In this document: one piece after another, positions 57,232 through 64,000 of the stretch
How the letters are laid out: every line of letters starts with the position of its first letter
How positions within the stretch are numbered: position 1 is the stretch's first letter
Source of the DNA: Pythium myriotylum
Lineage: Eukaryota > Oomycota > Peronosporomycetes > Pythiales > Pythiaceae
Assembly: GCA_023091665.1 (NCBI GenBank)
Contig: JALJCQ010000007.1
Location: 620,001-684,000, forward strand
Direction: 5' to 3'
DNA length: 64,000 nucleotides
Position numbers and translations under genes: made by a program
The notes under the pieces: model-generated
What the model was told of the DNA's origin: nothing
Databases searched by the model: none
The model's input: only the letters and a program-made list of their open reading frames with translations

Positions 57232-58806
57232 ATGCGAGTGGCTGCCGCCCTCGCGTGGCTCGCGGCGCTGGCCGTGAGCGCGGCCCGAGGCGCCGCCAAC
57301 ATTGACTCGGACGGCTTCGTCCAGGACGGCGAGACCACTTACTGCGATGGCGTGACGAGCGCGCGAGGCGCCCTCGTCTTTGAGAACCTCAAGACGAGCA
57401 GTGCGGGCAAGTGCCCCTTGACCGTGGCCATGACGACCACGGTCAAGTCCTTCTCGACAGGCGATACGCAGGTGCAAGTGGAATGGAGCGCCGCACTCTC
57501 TTCCAAGTCGGCCGCGACTTCCATGTTCCCACGGGCTGTGGACTCGACGACCGGTCTCCCCAAGGACGTCATCGCGTCGCTGATGAGGGCCTGCAAGTCG
57601 GGCTCCAACTGTGCGAGCGAGAGCGACGTCATCGTACCCGCCACCATCCCCAACGGCAACGAGACCTCGACGGGCGCGTTCGACAAGACGGGCAAGAAGG
57701 CACTCCGTCGCTACCAGTTCAAGTTCCCGAGCGCAGGCACGTACGTGATCGTTGGTAAAGTCGTGCTGCCTGGCGATCCCGTGCTCAACATCAGCGCCAC
57801 CGAATTTGTCTCGTTCCGGAAGATCCAGGTCTCGGCAGACGGCGTGCCCGTGCCTAGTACCGGCGCAGATACGTCGGCAGGCACGGTCAAGCCGGCCGAC
57901 AAGACGACAGAAGGTGAGACCTGGGTCGAGTCCAACTCGGCCAACCTCACGCCGACACCGACAACGTCTCCAGTGAAGGCTCAGCTCGACGTGCAGGCTC
58001 AGGACTCCAAGGACTCGGCGCTCAAGTCATCCGACCAGAAGAGTGGCAGCAATGCCAACGTGATCGTGCTCGGCAGTATCGCTGGTCTTGGTTTCATCAT
58101 CGCAGTCGCGTACTTTGCCACCGCCAAGAACGAGAAGCCAAAGGACACCCACGACGGTGCCCTCGGCAACGACGGCGTCTACCGCCTCACGGACATGGCG
58201 GACATGGGCAAAGACTCGATGCAGCAAATGCCGGCGTTCGGTGCGCCCAAGCCCCACCCGGTTCCACCTCCGCACCCGCAGCAGCACAAGTACCACCCGC
58301 AGCAGCAGCCGGCTGCTTGGAAGGCGTCGCCTCCGATGGGCGCGCCCATGGCCCCGCCGCCGCAGCAACACCATCAACAACAACATCAAGGCAGCTTCGA
58401 CGGCCACGACAGCTTCGATGGCATGTCGGACTTCGGCTCGATCATCGGCAGTGAGATGATGCAGAGCCAGATGTCCTTGAATGATAGTATGTTCAATAGT
58501 CTCCACGATAGCCAGGTCGCGATGCCGCTGCCCAAGCCCAAGAAAGTGCGTGCGTCGTCGCTTTCGTCGCTCGGCGATCTGGACGACTCGGACGAAGAGT
58601 TCTTCGACGGCGGTGCGAGCGAGGTCTTTGACGGCGGCGCGAGCGAGATCTACTCGGATGTCGGAGCGAGCCAGTTCAAGCCCCAGAGCACGTTCAACCC
58701 AGCCGACACCCAGGTCTCGACGTACTCGTGGCTCGACCGCGACTCGGAGACCGACCTCACCGAGACGATGCACGAGCGGCTCACCAAGGAGTACAACCAG
58801 ATCTAA
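57232..58806 (+). CDS. TYC-family type I membrane protein, Gln/His/Pro-rich tail
   Basis: Predicted 524 aa, with the signal peptide at 1-21. Cys are 38, 61, 121 and 127. Elements include D-G-F-V-Q-D-G-E-T-T-Y-C, S-T-T-G-L-P-K-D-V-I-A and Y-Q-F-K-F-P-S-A-G. Closing is S-A-G-T-V-K-P. The pre-membrane segment is L-D-V-Q-A-Q-D-S-K-D-S-A-L-K; the helix is at about 276-297. The 227-residue tail has a low-complexity Gln/His/Pro region, F-N-S-L-H-D-S-Q-V-A-M-P, three F/Y-[DS]-[GV]-G-A-S units (F-D-G-G-A-S-E-V and relatives), W-L-D-R-D-S-E-T and a C-terminus Y-N-Q-I. It shares SLHDS and R-D-S-E with the 37579 and 40273 products. Confidence 0.92.
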   Translation: MRVAAALAWLAALAVSAARGAANIDSDGFVQDGETTYCDGVTSARGALVFENLKTSSAGKCPLTVAMTTTVKSFSTGDTQVQVEWSAALSSKSAATSMFPRAVDSTTGLPKDVIASLMRACKSGSNCASESDVIVPATIPNGNETSTGAFDKTGKKALRRYQFKFPSAGTYVIVGKVVLPGDPVLNISATEFVSFRKIQVSADGVPVPSTGADTSAGTVKPADKTTEGETWVESNSANLTPTPTTSPVKAQLDVQAQDSKDSALKSSDQKSGSNANVIVLGSIAGLGFIIAVAYFATAKNEKPKDTHDGALGNDGVYRLTDMADMGKDSMQQMPAFGAPKPHPVPPPHPQQHKYHPQQQPAAWKASPPMGAPMAPPPQQHHQQQHQGSFDGHDSFDGMSDFGSIIGSEMMQSQMSLNDSMFNSLHDSQVAMPLPKPKKVRASSLSSLGDLDDSDEEFFDGGASEVFDGGASEIYSDVGASQFKPQSTFNPADTQVSTYSWLDRDSETDLTETMHERLTKEYNQI

Positions 58807-59581
58807 GCTCCACGTGGTTTTTTTTTGAACTAATTGGCATGGCGTGCGTGACTATTATAATATGGAGTGAGTGCGTTGTGTTGCAAACCCAAACCGAACG
58901 CATTCCTGCCGAGTCCGGCCTTGTCTTGACGTCGCCACGAGCCTCGCGCGTGGTCGTAGAGGCGTCGTCAATGAAAAAAACGATGGAAGAAAAAAAAAAA
59001 CAAGCAGCGAAGACGTCGCCGAGACGAAATGCTTGAAGCTCGAGTGCCTCTTGCACCCGTTGCACATCCGGATCCCTCCGATTAGAATCCACGACGAGTT
59101 CCGCAGGTCGTAAAGGTACTGAGTTAACGTATCTCCATGGCAGCCGTTATCATAGGAGCCAGTCACAGCAGCTGGCACGGGAGAAGCCTCCACTAACCTA
59201 TTTCAGTGGATGAATTCTTTCCCGCATCCGGTGTCCTCCGGCTGTTTTTTCGAACCTGGCCATCTCAGCTCATCAACAAAAACTGGAGCTCACAAGACCA
59301 TCACTCTGCCTCCTTCCCTCGCCCCCTGTGAGCTCCTGAGCAGCTCCGTCCGACTTTGCTTGACTTGACTTCGGCGATCGGGCTCTTCTAGCCAGAGAGT
59401 GGCTCTTGCCGTCGAGTTACACGCCGGCCGTCGCTGACTACAAGCCGCGCCGGTCCCTTTTCGCCGTGCCAGCCGAGCGCTGGATGCGTGGATAGCCCGC
59501 CGCGCCGAGGGCCCCGTGCGTGTAATCCAGCCGTCTGGCCGAGCAGCAGCGCGATTTGTCTGTTTCGTTCTTGGCGACTCC
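58807..59581. other. Intergenic, A-rich tract
   Basis: No gene is seen. An A-rich tract occupies about 58973-59002. The next gene's frame is open from 59516 using a GTG, which is not a credible eukaryotic start. Confidence 0.5.
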
Positions 59582-61720
59582 ATGATTGAGCGGCGGCGGC
59601 GACGGAGGCCGCGCGGTGGATGGGTCGTGGCGTGGGCCTGCGCCGCGACGCTCGTGCACGGAGCTGCCAACATCGACGTCGGGTTTGTGCAAGACGGAAA
59701 GACGACGTATTGCCAGGGCGTCCAGGAAGAAGCAGGCCCTCTCGTGTTTGAAGCGCTTGACGTCTCGAGCGCGGGGAAGTGTCCCATTGATGTGACCCTC
59801 ATTGCCTCGGCTGCGACGATTAAACCGCTGACACCGCTGACCGTGCGGTGGGCTGCCGCGGTGCATCAAGATGCGCTAGCGTCGAACCTGTTCCCGAACG
59901 CTGTCGATAGTGTGACGAAGAAGCCACAGGATGTCATTGCGTCTTTATTACGAGCCTGCAAGGCTGGTACCAATTGTGCCGTTCCCGAGAGCATCGTTGA
60001 GCCTGCTGTCGTACTCGGCGATACTTCAACCGACACGGGAGCGTTTGATTCCAGCGGCATGAAGACCTTGAAATCATACCAGTTCCAGTTCCCGACGACC
60101 GGAGAAGAGTATGTCATCGTTGGGAAAGTTGTCTTGCCTGGAGACCCGAAGCTGAATGTGAGTGCGCAAGAGTTCGTTGCCTTTCAACAAATCAAAGTCG
60201 GAGACGAGTCAGTGCCATTCACATCGGAGGCTGGAACTGTCAAACCAGCTGATGCGAGCCGCGTAAAAGACTCAGACGCTTTACTCGTAAAATCCACCAC
60301 TATGGACCCATCACCAGCTCAGCCAAATACGCAGACTCCGTCATCCGGAGGCACGACCAACGGAAGTGGCATCAACATGCAGACGATCTCGGTCGTTGGC
60401 GTTGCAGGTGTCGTGGTCGTTTTACTCGTGGTTGGCTACTCTGTCATTGTCGTCAAAGAAAGACGAGATCTTTCGATAGCTCAGCAACAGCAGATCCTAC
60501 ATCAACAGCGGTCACTTGGAGCCGATCACCCTCATGGAGGGCCAGGGATACCACCGGGACCACGAGGTCACCGACCGAGTGCGCCAGGACAGTACAATTC
60601 AAGTGTTTCGCGGAGATCTCATGATACGCAAAGGTCCTCGCAGAACCCTCATGCACGAATGAGTCGGACAAGCGGTCTGAATATATCTGGAGCTGGTCCA
60701 GGTGGGCTCGGTGGCCCTGGTAACGCAATTGGAGGGTTCGGTGGATTAATCGGAGGTGGTTTCACTGGTCGTGGACTGAACACTCATTCGTCACCGTCAC
60801 ATCGATCAGTGGCAAGAAACGCGCGGCAGTCATCATTTGCTGTCCCATCGGAGTCGGGCATGCCATCGCACTACCCGGTGAAGGCACCACCTCCGGGTTA
60901 TGCTCCTCCGTTGTGGGGGCAAGCTTCCAAGCTGAGAGGATCACATGACAAGGATCAAACAAGGGCAACCCGGATAGTTTCGACCTCTTCCACGCAGAGT
61001 GACGACTACAGCAGCAGTGAGGACAGTGCATACTCGCTGGGTATAATGAGCGGCTCGGGAAGTTACGGTCACGGAATGATCGTGGACGATGGTCGGCCTG
61101 TAAGTTATGGAGATCCGACGATTCTGGGGACAGGCGGCCGAGAGGAGCCATTATATAGTGTGAGCCGGAGATCGACAGTTGCCCTACTCGAAGCCTCAGT
61201 TCATAGTAGCGAGAGCTCCGAGAGCTCATCGCTCTCCTCCCTCGGTAGTCTGCATGACAGCAGTGAGATGATCGCACCTACGCCACGACGTATGACTCTT
61301 GAGGACTCTCGGGACAGTCAGGATGATTTATCCATTGGAGGATCGTACCAGAGCCGAGACGGTGCTAGCGTACTCTACCGCCCGTCCACAAATGCAACGG
61401 ATCCTTTTGCCGTGGCGCTCAACACTGCACGAGCAAGTTCGTTGGCAAGGCGCACGACAATCGAAGACCCTCGAGTCAGCCGAGGCACCAGGCACGGCTC
61501 CTCCATTATCGGATCCTACCAGAGCCGAGACGGGGCTAGCGTCCTCTACAGGCCATCCGCTAACGCCACGGACCCGTTTGCCGAGACCCTCAAGACGGCG
61601 AGAGGAACGTCTTTCTTCGCTCGTGACACATCCGAGTACGCAAAGCCGTTCGAAGCACGGAATTCCGAGTCCGACGACTGGGACAACTTCTCAGTCGAGG
61701 ACGTGAACCATAGTCTATAG
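59582..61720 (+). CDS. TYC-family type I membrane protein, longest tail
   Basis: Predicted 712 aa, the largest copy. The first ATG (59582) gives a signal peptide with a strikingly basic start (M-I-E-R-R-R-R-R-R-P-R), hydrophobic core and H-G-A-A. Cys are 44, 67, 126 and 132. The first motif has lost a residue (N-I-D-V-G-F-V-Q-D-G). Closing is E-A-G-T-V-K-P. The helix is at about 268-291, stopped by K-E-R-R. The 421-residue tail has a Gln run, Gly-rich segment (G-P-G-G-L-G-G-P-G), S-L-G-S-L-H-D-S-S-E-M-I-A-P, then two roughly 57-residue repeats containing Y-Q-S-R-D-G-A-S-V-L-Y-R-P-S. It ends N-H-S-L. It is the last array gene. Confidence 0.92.
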   Translation: MIERRRRRRPRGGWVVAWACAATLVHGAANIDVGFVQDGKTTYCQGVQEEAGPLVFEALDVSSAGKCPIDVTLIASAATIKPLTPLTVRWAAAVHQDALASNLFPNAVDSVTKKPQDVIASLLRACKAGTNCAVPESIVEPAVVLGDTSTDTGAFDSSGMKTLKSYQFQFPTTGEEYVIVGKVVLPGDPKLNVSAQEFVAFQQIKVGDESVPFTSEAGTVKPADASRVKDSDALLVKSTTMDPSPAQPNTQTPSSGGTTNGSGINMQTISVVGVAGVVVVLLVVGYSVIVVKERRDLSIAQQQQILHQQRSLGADHPHGGPGIPPGPRGHRPSAPGQYNSSVSRRSHDTQRSSQNPHARMSRTSGLNISGAGPGGLGGPGNAIGGFGGLIGGGFTGRGLNTHSSPSHRSVARNARQSSFAVPSESGMPSHYPVKAPPPGYAPPLWGQASKLRGSHDKDQTRATRIVSTSSTQSDDYSSSEDSAYSLGIMSGSGSYGHGMIVDDGRPVSYGDPTILGTGGREEPLYSVSRRSTVALLEASVHSSESSESSSLSSLGSLHDSSEMIAPTPRRMTLEDSRDSQDDLSIGGSYQSRDGASVLYRPSTNATDPFAVALNTARASSLARRTTIEDPRVSRGTRHGSSIIGSYQSRDGASVLYRPSANATDPFAETLKTARGTSFFARDTSEYAKPFEARNSESDDWDNFSVEDVNHSL
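61292..61627 (+). repeat. Two tandem repeats in the tail of gene 59582
   Basis: Unit 1 starts near 61292 and unit 2 near 61454. Each has [MT]-T-[LI]-E-D, then G-S-Y-Q-S-R-D-G-A-S-V-L-Y-R-P-S, N-A-T-D-P-F-A and T-A-R. The G-S-Y-Q core is offset by 171 bases (57 codons). DNA similarity in the core is high, pointing to a fairly recent duplication. Confidence 0.9.
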
Positions 61721-61803
61721 TTTTAGTGTTATGAAGAGATGATTTATGGAGTGCGTGAAGCACCAGAAGTAGAGTCTTTAAAAAACGAAATCAAGATGCT
61801 GAT

Positions 61804-63042
61804 CTACACCATCATGAGACTCGCAGCCGATGCAACGAAGAACACGGAACTGATCAGCAACGAGCCAGCCGAGTTTTTAGTGGTCGTTGTTGCTTTCGTG
61901 GTCTTCGACGAAAGCACGACTGTCGTCGTCGCACTCCCGTAATCACACTTCTGGCCTGTCGCGATATGGAGGCACATAGACGGCACCTCCTGCTTGAAGT
62001 AGTTCATCGTGGTTTCGATCACATCGGTGGCATTAGTTCCATTCCATAACTTCAGGTTGGGATCGGCATCTATCGCGACGGCCAGAGTGTCATCAAACGT
62101 TTTCGCCCACGTCATTACGAGGCTGTCGGTGTCGAGAAGCCATTTGAAGACGGCGCTGCTCTGTAGGCATTTCCCTGAAGCGAAGAGATCTGCCATGGAG
62201 AAGGTGTTTCCGTTGACAGTTGTCGATGATGTCACGATAGGATAGGATGCTATCGTCTTCAGCAACGCGCTAAACGGCTCATAGCAGATCCCGAACGTGT
62301 CCACGCCCTGGGACGACCACTGAAACTGCGACGCTGTGTTTTGTGTCGTTGTGAACGATTCTCCGTTTATAGCCTTGCACACTTGATCTGTCGGCATTTG
62401 CACAAGCGAGAAGAGATACTTCGTTGTATCCGGAGACATGAATGATGCGGAGAGTGATTGGAGGCATGACTCGGTCGTCGACTTGCCGTTGACACCAGTA
62501 AAAGTCTTGAAAGTGCAAATCGCCTGGCCAAACTTGGTTAGCAGATCCGCGACCATGGTCTTGATGTCCGAGCCGAAGGCTGCCTGAATCTCATTCTTCA
62601 TGGCATCACAGCATCCTCCTGTTCCTGCCATCGCATCTACCAGGGCCTGGATGGCGACGTTATTGATGCACGGCATGAGTGTGTCTCCATAGAACGGGCA
62701 GAGTGACGAGCGAAGCGATGAGTCAGTGACATCGTCCGGGAGGGCGAAGCTGCTGATTGTTGCATTACACGTCTTGTAAGCGCTACTGAGTGTAATTGTC
62801 GAGTACACAGTCATTGGATTGATGGATGCGATGCAGGTGGAGAGCCATGGAAACGCCGTATCGATGGGCTTCAAAACGTCGAACAGATCTTTCACGCTGT
62901 CATCGGCGCCAGCTACAGCCTTAGCGGCGGTAGCGAATGGGCTGTCATCGTCGGTGAGCCTCTTGCAGGAAGCTCCTGAGCTGCTATCAGATAGCAGGGC
63001 CGCGAGCACCACAGCTGCAGCGAAGCTCGTGGCAGTTTTCAT
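61804..63042 (-). CDS. Large Cys-rich secreted protein with GPI-type C-terminus
   Basis: Predicted 412 aa, with the signal peptide at about 1-23 (M-K-T-A-T-S-F-A-A-A-V-V-L-A-A-L-L). The mature part has 14 Cys, an even number, including G-G-C-C. Motifs such as T-D-Q-V-C-K-A-[IV]-N-G and F-G-I-C-Y-E-P are shared with the neighbour at 63203. The C-terminus is a Thr/Lys/Ser-rich stretch, then N-S-A-G and a hydrophobic tail without basic stop (L-L-I-S-S-V-F-F-V-A), typical of GPI-anchor addition. I do not recognise the family; it is much larger than a single elicitin domain and lacks a clear elicitin pattern. It converges on the last array gene, with stops 83 bases apart. Confidence 0.85.
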   Translation of the reverse strand: MKTATSFAAAVVLAALLSDSSSGASCKRLTDDDSPFATAAKAVAGADDSVKDLFDVLKPIDTAFPWLSTCIASINPMTVYSTITLSSAYKTCNATISSFALPDDVTDSSLRSSLCPFYGDTLMPCINNVAIQALVDAMAGTGGCCDAMKNEIQAAFGSDIKTMVADLLTKFGQAICTFKTFTGVNGKSTTESCLQSLSASFMSPDTTKYLFSLVQMPTDQVCKAINGESFTTTQNTASQFQWSSQGVDTFGICYEPFSALLKTIASYPIVTSSTTVNGNTFSMADLFASGKCLQSSAVFKWLLDTDSLVMTWAKTFDDTLAVAIDADPNLKLWNGTNATDVIETTMNYFKQEVPSMCLHIATGQKCDYGSATTTVVLSSKTTKATTTTKNSAGSLLISSVFFVASAASLMMV

Positions 63043-63202
63043 TGCCGTACGTGTTCACTTTGTTGAATATTCAGAAGTGACTACCTCGCAGTTCCCATTG
63101 TTTGTCTTAACCCAGCTGAGAGGACGTCCTTGTTCCTTGGACCTCACGGTTCTGGTCGGATAAGATCTTGAGGTTGTGTCCGAAAAGTTCTGGGGGCATA
63201 AA

Positions 63203-64000
63203 TCAACTATTCAAGATCATTACAATGCTAATTGCTGCAGAAATAGGGAGGGTGAGTTGAAGTAGTTTGCCTGATGCACTCTTCGAAGACTTCGTCGTCG
63301 TGGTGGTTGTAGGTTTGTAAGTCAACGCGACCGTCGCCCCGCCGTAATCACAACTTTGACCACTTGCTAAGTGCAAGCAAAAGGATTGACCGCTCTTCAG
63401 GTTCTCTGCGAAACTCTCCACAGCAGTTGTAGCGTTCTCGGTTTCTTCTGTCTTGAGTCCTGGGATAGTGTCGCCCGCAGCGGTGAGCGCGTCATCAACA
63501 AGCTGTGCCAAGGCCATGGGCAAGGAGCTTTTGTCCATCATCCACTGCGACGCTGCCTCTGTACACAAACATTTTCCAGTTGTGAAGGCGTCGGCGAGGG
63601 TGACTGTCGTACCACGAACGATATTAGTTGACGCCATGACCGGATATGACCCGACGGTTTTGAAGAGAGCGCTCAACGGTTCGTAGCAAATGCCGAAATT
63701 CTGTACATCAAATGAAGTCCACTTGAATTGCGCAGCTGAATTCATTGTGGTCGTGAAGGACTTGCCGTTGACAGCCTTACACACTTGATCTGTTGGTATT
63801 TGGAAGAACGTCTCGAGGTAACCATTGAAGTTCCTGTCGTCAAAGAGCCCTGTGATGATGGAGTACAGACAAGACTCGGACGTTGCCTTGCCTGCACTGT
63901 TCGTGAAGGTCTTGACGGTGCAGGCAACAGCACCGGCTTGACTTAGCAAGTCAGCGACCACGCTCTTTAATTCGGAGCCGAAGTTGATCTTAATTTCATT
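63203..64000 (-). CDS. Paralogue of gene 61804, 5' end outside window
   Basis: The frame is open from the stop at 63203 to the window edge, where N-E-I-K-I-N-F-G-S-E-L-K-S-V-V-A-D matches N-E-I-Q-A-A-F-G-S-D-I-K-T-M-V-A-D of the neighbour. The start therefore lies beyond 64000. Eight Cys are visible, with an extra one in G-K-C-L-C. F-G-I-C-Y-E-P, T-D-Q-V-C-K-A-V-N-G-K-S-F-T-T-T and S-G-Q-S-C-D-Y-G-[SG]-A are conserved with the neighbour. The end has a Thr/Ser/Lys run, S-A-S-G-K and a hydrophobic GPI-type signal. The gene is a tandem duplicate in the same orientation, separated from its neighbour by 160 bases. Confidence 0.85.
   Translation of the reverse strand, partial: NEIKINFGSELKSVVADLLSQAGAVACTVKTFTNSAGKATSESCLYSIITGLFDDRNFNGYLETFFQIPTDQVCKAVNGKSFTTTMNSAAQFKWTSFDVQNFGICYEPLSALFKTVGSYPVMASTNIVRGTTVTLADAFTTGKCLCTEAASQWMMDKSSLPMALAQLVDDALTAAGDTIPGLKTEETENATTAVESFAENLKSGQSFCLHLASGQSCDYGGATVALTYKPTTTTTTKSSKSASGKLLQLTLPISAAISIVMILNS

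Noticed and set aside
885..61720. Receptor kinases or adhesins of a named family
   Set aside because: No kinase, LRR, lectin or integrin-type domain can be seen. The tails are short or disordered-looking, so no known receptor class is claimed.
1..64000. RXLR or Crinkler effector genes
   Set aside because: No frame with a signal peptide is followed by an RXLR-dEER or LxLFLAK motif at the proper distance.
1..64000. tRNA, rRNA, CRISPR arrays, transposases or reverse transcriptases
   Set aside because: No B-box-like tRNA signature in a foldable context, no rRNA, no regularly spaced repeats, and no recognisable transposase or polymerase motifs in the open frames.
61804..64000. Assignment of the two Cys-rich genes as elicitins
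   Set aside because: They are far longer than the roughly 98-residue elicitin domain and I could not place the six-Cys spacing, so the family is left open.

Overview
The window looks like an accessory locus of an oomycete (stramenopile) nuclear genome. Genes are intron-free, closely spaced and moderately GC-rich. Most encode secreted or surface proteins, several starts are preceded by initiator-like elements of the oomycete YCAYTYY type, and two large Cys-rich proteins with GPI-anchor-type C-termini sit at the right edge. The assignment is inferred from these features; no marker gene fixes the species.

About 61 of the 64 kb is a tandem array of one family of type I membrane proteins that I do not recognise, called here the TYC family. 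It comprises 27 apparently intact copies, one frameshifted copy, the 3' end of another copy at the left edge, and at least four decayed copies. The shared plan is a cleavable signal peptide (about 20 aa) and an ectodomain of about 180 aa with four conserved Cys. The Cys lie in [ADN]-G-x-T-[TS]-Y-C, [GD]-[KR]-C-P and A-C-x5-C. The ectodomain also has an [FI]-x-[VI]-x-W strand, an often glycosylatable N-x-[NK]-R-S, and a closing F-Q-R-V-R-x-S...P-G-T-[VI]-x-P. Then follow a hypervariable Thr/Ser/Pro stalk, one transmembrane helix with a basic stop-transfer, and a cytoplasmic tail of 5 to about 420 aa. No kinase or other enzymatic domain is visible. Tails instead carry short conserved motifs (SPVPxFHNRP, GSLHDSxVxxP, TMxLSE, NCRR, hydrophobic C-termini such as DTVWL or TFSF).

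Layout. 1-22.7 kb: mostly short-tailed copies (genes at 885, 4309, 8164, 10518, 16929, 19599 and 21553), interspersed with 'RPPRAGF/SMQxPxRNHR' copies (2335, 13623), a charged-stalk copy (6666) and a long-tailed copy (15015). A tandem segmental duplication at 6.7-11.5 kb carries an internally inverted pseudogene. 23-34 kb: 'GETTYCKI' copies with SPVP-type tails (23391, 25710 frameshifted, 27569, 29322, 32392) plus a tail-less copy (30846). 34.4-36.1 kb: a copy with Trp-rich tail repeats. 37.5-61.7 kb: the 'NIDxDGFxQDGxTTYCQ' subfamily (37579 to 59582), with two decayed copies at 41.9-43.3 kb. This block is interrupted at 53.7-55.2 kb by an oppositely oriented AAAP-type (TMEM104-like) transporter gene. 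The right edge (61.8-64 kb) holds two related Cys-rich secreted genes on the minus strand.

Together the locus looks like a birth-and-death array of surface receptors or adhesins: diversifying ectodomains and stalks on interchangeable tails, with duplication, apparent gene conversion, inversion and pseudogenes caught in progress. What the ectodomains bind, and what the tails recruit, cannot be read from the sequence.
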